Below are positions 46,373 to 56,393 of a stretch of DNA of 64,000 nt, one piece after another (position 1 is the stretch's first letter; every line of letters starts with the position of its first letter). Under the pieces are notes generated by a model, which made no database searches, was not told where the DNA came from, and saw nothing but the letters and a program-made list of their open reading frames with translations. This DNA comes from Gallionellaceae bacterium (lineage in GTDB: Bacteria > Pseudomonadota > Gammaproteobacteria > Burkholderiales > Gallionellaceae). Position numbers and translations under genes: made by a program. Location: NCBI GenBank assembly GCA_006218055.1, contig VBWD01000002.1:62001-126000 (forward strand), given 5' to 3'.

Positions 46373-46388
46373 TAACCCGAACGGGTTA
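46373..46388. promoter_or_regulatory. Short inverted repeat upstream of the cytochrome c gene
   Basis: TAACCCG-AA-CGGGTTA lies about 115 bases before the start of the cytochrome gene, in a 204-base gap that otherwise shows no gene. It could be an operator or a small hairpin; the function is open. Confidence 0.35.
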
Positions 46389-46461
46389 TATCAAAAACAG
46401 GCCCGAATACTACGCAACGTGCTTCCAGAATGCAACGCGCGGCAATCACAAATGCCACAGA

Positions 46462-47208
46462 TTAAATCGGATTAAATTGATCAAAAAATCGGTGCTCCAA
46501 ACCAAATCTGGCAACAAGGCGCTCCCCAAGCATATGAATTCCATAGCGTTCTGTCGCATGATGACCTGCCGCAATGAAGGCCACCCCCGTTTCTTGGGCT
46601 AGATGAAAACATTGCTCAGAAGCCTCACCTGTCAAAAAAACTTCGACTCCTAGGGCGATGGCTTGCTCAAAATAGCTCTGCCCTCCACCACTGCACCAGG
46701 CCACTCGAGTGATATTCATCCCTAGGTCTCCGATGACTTGCGGTTCTCGCTGCAAGCTTTCTGCGATACTCCGCTTCAAATCATCCAGCGACTTAGGGGC
46801 AAGCAATCTTCCACGGCAAGCGATTTCTTGTTCTCCAAATCTCCCCTCTTCGACAAAACCCAAACGTATACCCAATTGCGCGTTGTTGCCCAATTCTGAG
46901 TGCGCGTCAAGAGGCAAGTGATAGGCCAACAGGCTGACATCGTGCTGCAATAGGTGGGCGATGCGACGTTTTTTGATACCCGTGATACTGGCATCTTCGC
47001 TGCGCCAAAAATAACCATGGTGGACGAGGATGGCATCAGCCCCCCACGCTGTAGCGGCTTCCAAGACCGCTTGCGATGCGGTCACCGCAGTAGCGATACG
47101 TCGCACCTCTGGCCTACCCTCGACTTGCACCCCGTTCGGGCAATAGTCATGAAATCGACTGACCGCCAGCTCGCTTCCGATATAATCCCGCAACTCGATT
47201 AACTGCAT
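46462..47208 (-). CDS. Nif3-like dinuclear metal centre protein (YbgI family)
   Basis: 248 residues from the ATG at 47208. DYCPNGVQVEGRPEVRRI, the metal-ligand HHGYFW, HLPLDAHSELGNNAQLG and the late GHHATERYG are all family signatures. The biochemical role of this family is still unclear, with GTP cyclohydrolase-type and metal-related proposals. It is divergent from the HtrA-type protease gene. Confidence 0.92.
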   Translation of the reverse strand: MQLIELRDYIGSELAVSRFHDYCPNGVQVEGRPEVRRIATAVTASQAVLEAATAWGADAILVHHGYFWRSEDASITGIKKRRIAHLLQHDVSLLAYHLPLDAHSELGNNAQLGIRLGFVEEGRFGEQEIACRGRLLAPKSLDDLKRSIAESLQREPQVIGDLGMNITRVAWCSGGGQSYFEQAIALGVEVFLTGEASEQCFHLAQETGVAFIAAGHHATERYGIHMLGERLVARFGLEHRFFDQFNPI

Positions 47209-47246
47209 CACAATCACCCTTCTTCATTGGTTGTTCGGATCATAAC

Positions 47247-48407
47247 ATGCGTAAATTCTGGCTTTTGTTCGCCCAAGCCACCACCATCGGACTGGCGGTG
47301 CTCTTTGTCATCAACACACTAAAACCCACGCTACTCCCCACTGCAGCTCGCGGCGGTATCGTCACACTTTATGAGGATGAAAAAGTAGAGACCGTAAGCG
47401 ACCTCCCCAACGTAGGCTTCAGCCGCGCTGCAAAAAAAGTGATGCCTGCCGTGGTGAATATCTTCACTACAAGCGAGGTGAAACAACAGGCCCATCCCTT
47501 CATGGATGATCCGCGCTTCCGCTTCTTTTTTGGCGATGAGTTCAATGACAACGCAGCGCAACAGAATTCCAGCCTAGGATCCGGTGTTCTCGTCAGCCAT
47601 GACGGCTACATCCTCACCAATCATCACGTGGTGGAATCCGCCGACCAAATCGAGGTCGCGTTTGCCGATGGACGCAAGGCCAAGGGACATATTGTTGGCA
47701 CCGATCCAGACACAGACCTCGCCGTCATCAAAGTGGATATCGGCAACGATCTTCCAGCCGTCACCTTTGCCGGTCCCGAGGCGGCACATGTAGGCGATAT
47801 CGTGCTAGCTGTGGGCAATCCATTCGGCGTGGGGCAGACCGTCACCATGGGTATCGTCAGCGCACTCAAGCGCAATCACCTTGGCCTGAACACGTTTGAG
47901 AACTTCATCCAGACCGATGCTGCGATCAACCCCGGCAACTCAGGTGGTGCACTGGCCGATGTGGAAGGAAACTTGCTGGGCATCAACAGCGCTATCTATT
48001 CACCTAACGGCGGTTCGCTGGGTATTGGCTTCGCAATACCAGTGAGCACCGCGAAGAAGATCATGGAGCAAATCATTCAGAACGGCTCAGTGACTCGAGG
48101 CTGGATCGGAGTAGCCGTTCAAGACATGACGCCAGAATTGGCCGAATCTTTTAAATTGAAAGACACTCAAGGCGTACTCATTTCAGAAGTGGTACGCGGT
48201 AGCCCAGCGGACAAAGCAGGCATCAAACCGGGAGATATCTTGGTGAGCATCGCTGACAGTGCATTGTCAGATTCCACTGTCATGCTAGAGACCATCTCAG
48301 CGCTCGTACCCGGCAACACTGTGTCACTCAAGCTACTGCGGAATCAAACCGATGTCGTCGTACAGGTCAAGGTCGGCAAACGCCCGAAACCAAAAGTGGC
48401 TGAGTAG
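47247..48407 (+). CDS. Membrane-anchored serine protease of the HtrA family (DegS/AlgW type)
   Basis: 386 residues. One N-terminal membrane segment (LLFAQATTIGLAVLFVINTL), trypsin-like triad: H in ILTNHHVVE, D in DPDTDLAVIKV, S in INPGNSGGAL, then one PDZ domain (about 285-375). A single PDZ and membrane anchor fit DegS/AlgW, which cleaves anti-sigma factors when envelope proteins misfold. It converges on tatC. Confidence 0.92.
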   Translation: MRKFWLLFAQATTIGLAVLFVINTLKPTLLPTAARGGIVTLYEDEKVETVSDLPNVGFSRAAKKVMPAVVNIFTTSEVKQQAHPFMDDPRFRFFFGDEFNDNAAQQNSSLGSGVLVSHDGYILTNHHVVESADQIEVAFADGRKAKGHIVGTDPDTDLAVIKVDIGNDLPAVTFAGPEAAHVGDIVLAVGNPFGVGQTVTMGIVSALKRNHLGLNTFENFIQTDAAINPGNSGGALADVEGNLLGINSAIYSPNGGSLGIGFAIPVSTAKKIMEQIIQNGSVTRGWIGVAVQDMTPELAESFKLKDTQGVLISEVVRGSPADKAGIKPGDILVSIADSALSDSTVMLETISALVPGNTVSLKLLRNQTDVVVQVKVGKRPKPKVAE

Positions 48408-48409
48408 TA

Positions 48410-49138
48410 TCAGGAGGGCTTGCTTGGTGCACCCGTCCAAGCAGCCACCACGATGCCTGCCTCGTAAAGTAGCCACAACGGTATCGCCAACATGAATTGC
48501 GACACGATATCGGGCGGGGTGAAGATGGCACCGATGACGAACGCCGCGACAATCACATAAGAACGTATCTCGCGCAGCTTCTGCACTGTCACAAATCCTA
48601 TGCGTACCAGCAACACGACCGCCACCGGCACTTGAAATGCGATGCCAAAGGCCATGAACATGCCGATTACAAAACTCAGATACTTGTCGATGTCCGTCAT
48701 CACCGCCACCCCTTGTGGCGCAGATGCAGTGATGAATCCGAACACCACTGGGAACACTGCGAAATAGGCAAAAGCCATACCGCTATAGAACAGCAAGGTA
48801 CTGGCGACCACCAACGGTAACACCATGCGTTTTTCCTGCGTATACAACCCGGGCGCGACGAAGCGCCATATCTGGTAAAGCATGTAAGGTAACGCGATGA
48901 GGAAGGCTGCCATCATCGCCACTTTGAGCGGGACGAAAAACGGCGTGGTGACATCGGTGGCAATCATCTGCCCACCTTGTGGCAACTTAGCCAACATGGG
49001 TTGTGCTAATAATGAATACAGATCAGCTGCCCAAGGAAAGAGACAGAGGAAGATCAACAACAGTGCGAGCGCGGAATTCAACAAGCGCGAACGTAGCTCG
49101 ATAAGATGCCCAACTAAGGTTTCACTGATACCGATCAC
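48410..49138 (-). CDS. tatC: Sec-independent translocase subunit TatC
   Basis: 242 residues with six membrane segments. HLIELRSRLLNSALALLLIF, FFVPLKVAMMAAFLIALPYM and the ERKMVLP-like EKRMVLPLVVAS are typical. It recognises twin-arginine signals. It overlaps tatB by four bases. Confidence 0.95.
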   Translation of the reverse strand: MIGISETLVGHLIELRSRLLNSALALLLIFLCLFPWAADLYSLLAQPMLAKLPQGGQMIATDVTTPFFVPLKVAMMAAFLIALPYMLYQIWRFVAPGLYTQEKRMVLPLVVASTLLFYSGMAFAYFAVFPVVFGFITASAPQGVAVMTDIDKYLSFVIGMFMAFGIAFQVPVAVVLLVRIGFVTVQKLREIRSYVIVAAFVIGAIFTPPDIVSQFMLAIPLWLLYEAGIVVAAWTGAPSKPS

Positions 49139-49482
49139 TGTGGATTATTTTTGACGTCGTTATGGGGTGAGACCTCGATCGGGTCTATTGGGGGAGATTG
49201 GCTATATTGTGCTTGGAGTATCTGCTGTTCCAGCGTAAGTTGCGCAGCCTTAACTTCTTGCTCCACTTCACCAACTTGCTGCACGAAGTCCCGCTTCATC
49301 TTACTCGCCGCTTCAAGATCCATCTCGTTAGAGATGTCGTTCTTGACCGTACTCACATAGCGTTGTAAGCGCCCCCACATATGCCCGGCTGTGCGAGCCA
49401 CTTGCGGCAATCTCTCCGGACCTACAACGATGAGCGCCACCAAGGCGACCACCACCAGCTCGGAAAAAGCCACGTCGAACAT
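49135..49482 (-). CDS. tatB: Sec-independent translocase subunit TatB
   Basis: 115 residues. The N-terminal segment MFDVAFSELVVVALVALIVV, GPERLPQVARTAG and an amphipathic helix match TatB. It sits between tatA and tatC. Confidence 0.94.
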   Translation of the reverse strand: MFDVAFSELVVVALVALIVVGPERLPQVARTAGHMWGRLQRYVSTVKNDISNEMDLEAASKMKRDFVQQVGEVEQEVKAAQLTLEQQILQAQYSQSPPIDPIEVSPHNDVKNNPQ

Positions 49483-49485
49483 GGT

Positions 49486-49683
49486 CTACTTCTCCTTCAC
49501 TTCGCCTTCGATGGTCTTGCTGTCGGTCTTTTTGACGGACTCGTCTTCGCCCTTCATGCCGTCTTTGAATCCCTTCACCGCACCCCCCAGGTCACTACCG
49601 ACGTTACGCAATTTCTTGGTGCCGAAAACAAGAACAACGACCAATAATACGATCAACCAATGCCAGATGCTGAATGAACCCAT
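49486..49683 (-). CDS. tatA: Sec-independent translocase subunit TatA
   Basis: 65 residues. One membrane helix ([17 protein letters not shown]), the [14 protein letters not shown] hinge and an acidic-basic tail. It forms the pore oligomer of the Tat system. Confidence 0.95.
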   Translation of the reverse strand: MGSFSIWHWLIVLLVVVLVFGTKKLRNVGSDLGGAVKGFKDGMKGEDESVKKTDSKTIEGEVKEK

Positions 49684-49700
49684 GATGTCTCCTTGATGAA

Positions 49701-50051
49701 TTAGCTACGCTTTACCATCGGCGGGATATTGCCTCCGCCGATGATGTGGATATGCAGGTGAAACACTTCTTGTCCGCCACCTTTGCCAGAATTGATGACG
49801 GTACGGAATCCATTTTCCAAACCCTGCTCGCGCGCCAATTTCGGTGCGAGCGTAAGCATCTTACCCAACAATTCCGCATGACTGTCATCGGTCTCCATCA
49901 AGGAGGCTAGGTGACGCTTGGGGATGATCATGAGATGCACGGGCGCAACGGGATTGATATCGTGGAAAGCAAACACTTCATCATCCTCATACACCTTGCG
50001 GCTCGGTATCTCGCCGTGCGCGATCTTGCAGAAGAGGCAGTTGTCGCTCAT
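49701..50051 (-). CDS. hinT: HIT-family nucleotide hydrolase (HinT)
   Basis: 116 residues. [13 protein letters not shown] is the normal start and the histidine triad is HLHIHIIGG. It hydrolyses nucleoside phosphoramidates in known members. Start overlaps the hisE stop (ATGA). Confidence 0.94.
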   Translation of the reverse strand: MSDNCLFCKIAHGEIPSRKVYEDDEVFAFHDINPVAPVHLMIIPKRHLASLMETDDSHAELLGKMLTLAPKLAREQGLENGFRTVINSGKGGGQEVFHLHIHIIGGGNIPPMVKRS

Positions 50052-50365
50052 TTTCGGCTTGCTTTCTCGGCGATACCGGAGACACCTTCACGCCGCGCCA
50101 ACTCTTTCAGCACATCGTCCGCACTCAATCCTTTTTGCGCAAGCAACACCATGGTGTGAAACCACAGATCAGCGACTTCATAAGTCAGATGTTGCTTATC
50201 GCCATCCTTGGCCGCCAACAAGACCTCGCCCGCCTCTTCGATCACCTTCTTCAAAATAGCATCGTCGCCCTTGCTGAACAGCTTGGCGACGTAAGAAGAC
50301 TCAGGCGCTGCTTGTTTGCGCGCCGCTATGGTCTCTGTCAGTTTTTGTAAGATGTCGTTGCTCAT
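50048..50365 (-). CDS. hisE: Phosphoribosyl-ATP pyrophosphatase
   Basis: 105 residues. [20 protein letters not shown] and [16 protein letters not shown] (metal-binding helices) are typical. It performs the second step of histidine synthesis. It is separate from hisI, with a family C repeat in the 33-base gap. Confidence 0.95.
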   Translation of the reverse strand: MSNDILQKLTETIAARKQAAPESSYVAKLFSKGDDAILKKVIEEAGEVLLAAKDGDKQHLTYEVADLWFHTMVLLAQKGLSADDVLKELARREGVSGIAEKASRK

Positions 50366-50371
50366 TCGTTT

Positions 50372-50398
50372 GTCATTCCCGCGCCGGCGGGAATCCAG
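50372..50398. repeat. Family C repeat between hisI and hisE
   Basis: GTCATTCCCGC-GCCG-GCGGGAATCCAG is an almost perfect palindrome and the same element as at 17965-18058. It lies inside the his operon. Confidence 0.8.
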
Positions 50399-50788
50399 TT
50401 ATTTTTTATAAATCTCGTCGGGTGATTTCAGTACCGCATCAATCTCGACCCATTCGCCCTTTTCCAGTTTGCTGAAAAAGCAGCTCTGGCGTCCTGTGTG
50501 GCATGCAATGCCGCCCTGTTGTTCTACTTGTAGCAGCACCACATCACCATCGCAGTCTAGCCGAATCTCTTTCACCTTCTGGATATGTCCAGACTCCTCA
50601 CCCTTATGCCACAATTTCTTACGCGAACGCGACCAGTATATCGCCTCACTCTTTTGCCAAGTCAGCAACAAAGCCTCGCGATTCATCCACGCTACCATCA
50701 GCACGCGCCCAGTGTCTGCGTCTTGCGCGATGGCGGGAACCAAGCCGTCAGCCGACCAGTTGATCTTATTCAACCAAACTTCGCTCAT
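50399..50788 (-). CDS. hisI: Phosphoribosyl-AMP cyclohydrolase
   Basis: 129 residues. [33 protein letters not shown], and the metal site [13 protein letters not shown] with [10 protein letters not shown] are clear. It opens the purine ring in histidine synthesis. Monofunctional, as hisE is a separate gene. Confidence 0.96.
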   Translation of the reverse strand: MSEVWLNKINWSADGLVPAIAQDADTGRVLMVAWMNREALLLTWQKSEAIYWSRSRKKLWHKGEESGHIQKVKEIRLDCDGDVVLLQVEQQGGIACHTGRQSCFFSKLEKGEWVEIDAVLKSPDEIYKK

Positions 50789-50802
50789 TTAATCCCCAAA
50801 TC

Positions 50803-50880
50803 AGCCATAGAGTACACAGAGAATTTCAGGCACTCGAAGCCCAACTGGTTTCCCTGTGAGCTCCGTGTTCTCTGTGGCAA
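50803..50880. repeat. Degenerate family B repeat between hisI and hisF
   Basis: AGCCATAGAGTACACAGAGA at the left and TCTCTGTGGC at the right match the ends of the 6800-6870 element; the middle has diverged. Confidence 0.65.
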
Positions 50881-50895
50881 ATTGTTGTTAAGAAT

Positions 50896-51654
50896 TTAAA
50901 GTCTTACTTCTATACCTTGCGCCGCCATGTGCAGCTTGGCCTGTTGCACGGTGTATTCGCCAAAGTGGAAGATGCTGGCTGCCAACACCGCATCGGCACC
51001 ACCCAGCTTCACCCCGTCGGCAAGATGTTGCAAATTACCCACGCCGCCACTGGCGATGACAGGAATCTCCAAGGCATCCGTCACTGCACGCGTCAGTGCC
51101 AAGTCGAAGCCGCGCTTCTGACCATCCTGATCCATGCTGGTCAGCAGAATCTCGCCCGCGCCCAATTTCTGCATCTTCTTTGCCCATTGGATGACATCAA
51201 AGCCGGTGGCCTTGCGACCACCGTGGGTGAACACTTCCCATTTGTTGGGTGCAGTCTGTTTTGCGTCGATCGCCACAACGATGCATTGCGAACCGTAACG
51301 CGATGCGGCATCTGCCACCAGTTGAGGATTCACCACTGCAGAGGTGTTGATGCTGACTTTGTCGGCACCTGCGTTGAGCAGATTGCGCACGTCTTGCACT
51401 TCGCGCACGCCACCACCAACCGTCAATGGAATGAACACCTGCTCAGCCACTTGCTCGATGATGCGGAAGATGATGCCGCGATCATCAGAGCTGGCTGTGA
51501 TGTCTAGGAATGTGAGTTCGTCTGCACCTTGATCGTCATAGCGTTTGGCGATCTCGACTGGATCTCCCGCATCACGCAACTCAACGAAACTGACACCTTT
51601 GACCACGCGACCGGCGGTCACATCCAAACAGGGAATGATTCGTTTTGCCAGCAT
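50896..51654 (-). CDS. hisF: Imidazole glycerol phosphate synthase, cyclase subunit
   Basis: 252 residues from the ATG at 51654 ([20 protein letters not shown]). The barrel carries catalytic aspartates in PCLD and TSMDQDGQ, plus GGVREVQD and IASGGVGN. It joins with HisH. The start shares bases with the hisA stop. Confidence 0.96.
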   Translation of the reverse strand: MLAKRIIPCLDVTAGRVVKGVSFVELRDAGDPVEIAKRYDDQGADELTFLDITASSDDRGIIFRIIEQVAEQVFIPLTVGGGVREVQDVRNLLNAGADKVSINTSAVVNPQLVADAASRYGSQCIVVAIDAKQTAPNKWEVFTHGGRKATGFDVIQWAKKMQKLGAGEILLTSMDQDGQKRGFDLALTRAVTDALEIPVIASGGVGNLQHLADGVKLGGADAVLAASIFHFGEYTVQQAKLHMAAQGIEVRL

Positions 51655-52412
51655 CAGAGTTGGGGTGATAGTTCGTCCGCCAATGCTTGCGCAGCGCGGA
51701 AATCCAGTGTGCCTTCGTAAATGGCACGGCCTGTGATCGCGCCCGTGATACCTTCGGAACGCACAGCACACAGTTTGCGGACATCATCCAGATTGGTGAT
51801 GCCACCGCTGGCGATGACCGGCACATGCAAGGGACGCGCCAATTCAACTGTCGCTTCGATGTTAACCCCACTCATCATGCCGTCGCGGCCGATATCGGTG
51901 TAGATGATGGCTTCCACGCCATAGTCTTCAAAGCGCTTTGCCAAATCGGCGACATCATGGCCTGTGAGCTTGGACCAACCATCCACCGCCACTTTGCCCC
52001 CTTTGGCATCAAGGCCCACCATCACATGTCCGGGGAAAGCATCACACGCCTCATGCAGGAAACCCGGTACTTTGACCGCAGCCGTACCAATGATGACGTA
52101 AGTGACACCCAGATCGAGATAACGCTCGATGGTCTCCAGATCGCGAATGCCGCCACCCAGTTGCACCGGCACGTCAGTTCCAACCGCTTCGATGATGCTG
52201 CGTACCGCCGCTTCGTTCTTGGGTTTGCCGGCGAAGGCACCGTTCAGGTCGACCAGATGCAGGCGGCGCGCACCTTGCGCCAGCCAGTGTTTCGCCATCG
52301 CGGCGGGATCGTCAGAGAACACGGTCGCGCCCTCCATCTCACCTTGACGCAGACGTACACACTGGCCGTCTTTCAAATCGATTGCAGGGATGATCAGTGT
52401 TTTAGTATCCAT
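51654..52412 (-). CDS. hisA: Phosphoribosylformimino-AICAR isomerase
   Basis: 252 residues. [41 protein letters not shown] and [14 protein letters not shown] identify HisA. It is the fourth-step isomerase of the pathway. It is ten bases downstream of hisH. Confidence 0.96.
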   Translation of the reverse strand: MDTKTLIIPAIDLKDGQCVRLRQGEMEGATVFSDDPAAMAKHWLAQGARRLHLVDLNGAFAGKPKNEAAVRSIIEAVGTDVPVQLGGGIRDLETIERYLDLGVTYVIIGTAAVKVPGFLHEACDAFPGHVMVGLDAKGGKVAVDGWSKLTGHDVADLAKRFEDYGVEAIIYTDIGRDGMMSGVNIEATVELARPLHVPVIASGGITNLDDVRKLCAVRSEGITGAITGRAIYEGTLDFRAAQALADELSPQL

Positions 52413-52422
52413 GATTTAACAG

Positions 52423-53058
52423 TCAGGCAGGATTCCAGTTAATAAAATTTTGTAGCAACTTCAATCCGGCGGCAGCGCTCTTCTCTGGGTGAAATTGCAC
52501 TGCGAACAAATTATCTTTCGCCACCGCACACACAAAAGGAGTCGGATAATCACTCGTAGCTTGCGCCAAAGCAGCATCGCTTGGCTGCACATGATAACTA
52601 TGCACGAAATAAAAACGAGCGTCTTGCTCGATGCCATTCCAAAGCGCGTGATCCGCATGGTGTACGCGGTTCCAGCCCATGTGCGGTACTTTGAGTTTCC
52701 CGCCCTGCTCATCCGTCAGTCCAGAGGCAAAGCGAACCACCTCACCCGGCAACACCCCCAATCCTGGCACATCGCCTTCCGAGCTATGTTCGAACAGCAT
52801 TTGCAAGCCGATGCAGATACCCAAGAAAGGCTTGGTGCGTGCCGCATCGAGAACTGTTTGACGCAGACCGCGCGCCTCTAGCTCGCGCATGCAGTCACGC
52901 ATCGCTCCCTGCCCGGGAAACACCACACGTTTGGCGGCGGCAATGATCTTGGCATCATCGGTCACGCACACAGAAGCATCCGGTGCCACCTTGTGCACGG
53001 CCTGATGCACCGAGCGCAAGTTACCCATGCCGTAGTCAACGATCGCTACATCAACCAT
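52423..53058 (-). CDS. hisH: Imidazole glycerol phosphate synthase, glutaminase subunit
   Basis: 211 residues. Class I glutaminase triad: nucleophile in LGICIGLQMLFE, histidine and glutamate in VQFHPEKSA. IVDYGMGNLRSVHQAV is the usual start. It supplies ammonia to HisF. Confidence 0.96.
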   Translation of the reverse strand: MVDVAIVDYGMGNLRSVHQAVHKVAPDASVCVTDDAKIIAAAKRVVFPGQGAMRDCMRELEARGLRQTVLDAARTKPFLGICIGLQMLFEHSSEGDVPGLGVLPGEVVRFASGLTDEQGGKLKVPHMGWNRVHHADHALWNGIEQDARFYFVHSYHVQPSDAALAQATSDYPTPFVCAVAKDNLFAVQFHPEKSAAAGLKLLQNFINWNPA

Positions 53059-53064
53059 GTTTAT

Positions 53065-53652
53065 TTAAAGCGTGCCCTTGGTGGATGGCATCACGCCAGA
53101 CATGCGTGGGTCTTGCTCCAACGCGACACGTAGGGCGCGACCGAAGGCCTTGAAGATGGTCTCAGCCTGATGGTGGGCATTATCGCCCGCCAAGTTATCG
53201 ATATGTAGAGTCACCAAAGCGTGATTGACGAAGCCCTGGAAGAACTCGCGAATAAGGTCCACATCGAATTCGCCAATGTTGGAACGGGTGAATTCGCAGT
53301 TGAAAACCAAGCCGGGGCGGCCGGAGATGTCGAGCACCACACGCGACAATGCCTCATCCAGAGGCACATAGGCGTGACCGTAACGGCGCAGACCTTTTTT
53401 GTCACCGACGGCCTGATTGAAAGCTTGACCCAGCGTGATGCCGATGTCTTCCACCGTGTGGTGGGCATCGATATGCAGATCACCCTTTGCCAATATTTCC
53501 AGATCGACTAAGCCATGCCGAGCTACCTGATCCAACATGTGCTCAAGGAAGTGCAAACCGGTGTCCAGCCTGACCTTGCCCGTACCATCGAGATTCAACT
53601 CGACGGCGATTTTGGTTTCCAGGGTGTTGCGTGTGACTTTTGCGCTGCGCAT
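53065..53652 (-). CDS. hisB: Imidazoleglycerol-phosphate dehydratase
   Basis: 195 residues, the single-function form without the phosphatase domain. [26 protein letters not shown]-like [16 protein letters not shown] and NDNAHH-like [16 protein letters not shown] are the metal-binding motifs. It lies between hisC and hisH. Confidence 0.96.
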   Translation of the reverse strand: MRSAKVTRNTLETKIAVELNLDGTGKVRLDTGLHFLEHMLDQVARHGLVDLEILAKGDLHIDAHHTVEDIGITLGQAFNQAVGDKKGLRRYGHAYVPLDEALSRVVLDISGRPGLVFNCEFTRSNIGEFDVDLIREFFQGFVNHALVTLHIDNLAGDNAHHQAETIFKAFGRALRVALEQDPRMSGVMPSTKGTL

Positions 53653-53660
53653 CTTTTTTC

Positions 53661-54755
53661 CTATGCGAGTTGGTTGATCGAGTTTTGCAATGCTGCAAGG
53701 AACTTAGCATCTTCCTCCGGCGAGCCCACCGTGACGCGCAGACAATCTGCCAAAGCTGGATGCCCCCCGTTTAGGTTCTTTATCAATACGCCCCGTTGTT
53801 TCAAGCCTTCGAATATCTGAGTGGCTTTTGCCACACGGAACAGGATGAAGTTAGCTTCGCTTGGAAAAGCCTTCACACCACGGATTGTACTCAAGACAGA
53901 CATCAGCCTTGTCCGTTCTTGCTTGATACTTTCCGCCTGCGCCAACAACACATCATGGTGTTGCAGTAATTTTGAAGCGACCAATTGCGGCAGGACGCCG
54001 ACATTATACGGTAAGCGCAGCTTTTCCAACTGCTCAAGCCAAGCCTTGGAGCCCGCCAGAAAACCCAAACGCAAGCCTGCCATCCCCAGCTTAGAAAAAG
54101 TGCGCATCACTAATAGATTGTCGTAGCGCGCCAAATGCGGGATGAAGCTGTCACTGGCGAAGGCATAATACGCCTCATCCACCACAACCAATCCGGGGGT
54201 TGCTTCGATGATCCGCCTGACGGCCTCCGCATCAAACAAGTTGCCCGTGGGATTGTTAGGGTAAGCAAGGAACACCAGTGCTGGCTGCTCACGCTTGATA
54301 GCGTCCAACGTCGCTTGCAGATCCAGCGAAAAATCCTGAGTCAGCGGCACGCCGACATATCTCATGCCCGTGAAGGCGGCGATCATCTTATACATCACGA
54401 AGGAAGGCTCGACGCTCAGCAACACCGCCCCAGGTTTCGCCAATGCCAACGCCAACACTTGGATGATCTCATCCGACCCATTGCCTAACAGCAAATCCAT
54501 GCCAGACGGCAGATTAGTGACCGAGCGAATGTGCAATTTCAAATCATATGCCCCAGCGTCCGGATAACGATTGATGGCTGCGTCCGCCGTCAGTTGCGCG
54601 AGCTCCTGCCGCAAACTCTGCGGCAAAAAGTAGGGGTTCTCCATCGCATCTAACTTGACGAAACCAACACTCGGCGGCACGTGATAAGCATGGAGCGCCT
54701 GTATCTCAGGACGAATCAGACTCTGCGGGGTGACAATAGTTGGAACGGAAGACAT
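53661..54755 (-). CDS. hisC: Histidinol-phosphate aminotransferase
   Basis: 364 residues from the ATG at 54755. [41 protein letters not shown] and the PLP-lysine segment [15 protein letters not shown] are present. First gene of the his unit seen here; hisG and hisD are not in this window. Confidence 0.95.
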   Translation of the reverse strand: MSSVPTIVTPQSLIRPEIQALHAYHVPPSVGFVKLDAMENPYFLPQSLRQELAQLTADAAINRYPDAGAYDLKLHIRSVTNLPSGMDLLLGNGSDEIIQVLALALAKPGAVLLSVEPSFVMYKMIAAFTGMRYVGVPLTQDFSLDLQATLDAIKREQPALVFLAYPNNPTGNLFDAEAVRRIIEATPGLVVVDEAYYAFASDSFIPHLARYDNLLVMRTFSKLGMAGLRLGFLAGSKAWLEQLEKLRLPYNVGVLPQLVASKLLQHHDVLLAQAESIKQERTRLMSVLSTIRGVKAFPSEANFILFRVAKATQIFEGLKQRGVLIKNLNGGHPALADCLRVTVGSPEEDAKFLAALQNSINQLA

Positions 54756-54822
54756 GGCTAGGGGGTGTTTCAATGATGTCGGGCATTCTACCGTAATCTG
54801 GCGAATAAGCAGAAACGCCGCT

Positions 54823-54828
54823 TATAAT
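54823..54828 (+). promoter_or_regulatory. Possible -10 box of the sensor kinase gene
   Basis: TATAAT lies 25 bases before the ATG of the histidine kinase gene. No clear -35 box goes with it. Confidence 0.35.
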
Positions 54829-54853
54829 CCCCGCATCGTAAAAAGGCCTAGCC

Positions 54854-56374
54854 ATGACTGCCAAGAGACTCCGCGTACTACTGGTCGAGACTTCCGACAC
54901 GGACGCACAAGAAACGTTAGCCAAACTAAGTTCTTCCGGATACACCCTTGATCATCATCGGGTGGCGAGCGCGAGCGCCATGCAGTCTGCTCTTTCCGAT
55001 GCCACCTTCGATGTCGTCCTATGTAGTGACGACCCAGACGGATTCGGCGGATTGGAAGCGTTTAGACTCCTGCAACAACTCGAGCTAGACATCCCGTTCC
55101 TGCTTCTGGCACGCGACCTGAGGGAAGAGACCATCATCCGCACCATGCAGGATGGGGCTGACGACTACATCCTCAAAGGCAGTTTGAATCGCCTCATTCC
55201 TTCAATCGAACACAATCTGCGCGAAGCGCGTATCCGTGCCGAGCATCGCGTCGCCCAACTGGAATTGATCGAGAACCAGACGCGGATGCATGCCTTCATC
55301 GCCGACTTACCCGGCATGGCTTACCAGATCCTGTTACACAAAGATGGGCGAGTGAGCTTCCCCTACGTGAGCGAAGGTTGCCAAGCTTTGCTAGGACTGG
55401 AGCCACAGGAACTCATCGCCGACACACAACTGTTCGAGGCCATGCTGCATCCAGATGATCGCGCCGGCCATCAGCAGAGTATGCACACCTCGGCACAAAA
55501 TCTGACCTTCTGGAATTGGGAAGGTCGCATACTCACCATGCCGAATAATGAGATCAAATGGGTCAATCTGCGCTGCAGCCCACGCCAGACCTTCGAAGGG
55601 GTCCAGTGGGAAGGCATCATGCTCAATATCACCCAGAGCAAGACGGCAGAAGCGGAACTGAACCGTTCACAAGAACAGCTGCGTGAACTCTCATCCCACA
55701 TCCAGGATGTGCGCGAACAAGAACGCATCGCCATCGCGCGTGAGGTGCATGACGACCTAGGTAGCCTACTTACCGCCACCAAGCTCGATATCGCTTGGCT
55801 CATCGGACGACTGAAAGAGCAGCCCGAACTGGCAGCAAAAGCAAAAATGATCGAGGAGTTGGTGGATAAATGCGTGCGTTCCGCCAGCACCATCTCACGC
55901 AATCTGCGTCCTAGCGCCCTAGACACCTTCGGCCTTGTCGCCGCCATTGAGAACGAAGCATACGAATTCGCACAACGTACTGGCGTCACCTGCACCTTTG
56001 ACAATATGGATGAAGGCATCACTGTCTCGCCCCACATCGCCATCACCCTCTTCCGCATTTTCCAAGAGGCGCTGGCCAATATCACCAAACATGCTGCTGC
56101 CAGCAAAGTCTCCATCTCGGTCATCAATAAGGCCGAATGTGTGGATCTAGTGGTACATGACAATGGGCGTGGAATACGCGATGCAGATCGCGCCAAACCT
56201 CGCTCTTTCGGTTTGCGTGGCATCTTCGAGCGAGTCGCCCATTTTGGCGGAGACGTCAAACTGGAAAGTGCGCCCGGTAAGGGTACAACCCTTTCGGTAT
56301 GCATCCCGCATCAATCAACCAGCAATACTGCGCCATCTTTATCACCCGAATCGCAGCAAGCCCTTTTCGAATGA
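54854..56374 (+). CDS. Sensor histidine kinase (HisKA_3/NarX type) with degenerate receiver and PAS domains
   Basis: 506 residues, no membrane segment. Residues 6-125 resemble a receiver but the acidic pair after LLVE is ET and the phospho-acceptor region reads VVLCSDDPDG, with serine at the usual aspartate. A PAS domain follows (about 145-265). The kinase core has the H-box REVHDDLGSLLTATKLD and the ATPase motifs NITKHAAASKVSI and DNGRGI. It should phosphorylate the LuxR-type regulator encoded 19 bases downstream. A cytosolic signal is likely. Confidence 0.9.
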   Translation: MTAKRLRVLLVETSDTDAQETLAKLSSSGYTLDHHRVASASAMQSALSDATFDVVLCSDDPDGFGGLEAFRLLQQLELDIPFLLLARDLREETIIRTMQDGADDYILKGSLNRLIPSIEHNLREARIRAEHRVAQLELIENQTRMHAFIADLPGMAYQILLHKDGRVSFPYVSEGCQALLGLEPQELIADTQLFEAMLHPDDRAGHQQSMHTSAQNLTFWNWEGRILTMPNNEIKWVNLRCSPRQTFEGVQWEGIMLNITQSKTAEAELNRSQEQLRELSSHIQDVREQERIAIAREVHDDLGSLLTATKLDIAWLIGRLKEQPELAAKAKMIEELVDKCVRSASTISRNLRPSALDTFGLVAAIENEAYEFAQRTGVTCTFDNMDEGITVSPHIAITLFRIFQEALANITKHAAASKVSISVINKAECVDLVVHDNGRGIRDADRAKPRSFGLRGIFERVAHFGGDVKLESAPGKGTTLSVCIPHQSTSNTAPSLSPESQQALFE

Positions 56375-56393
56375 ATCCAACTAGGGATACCGA

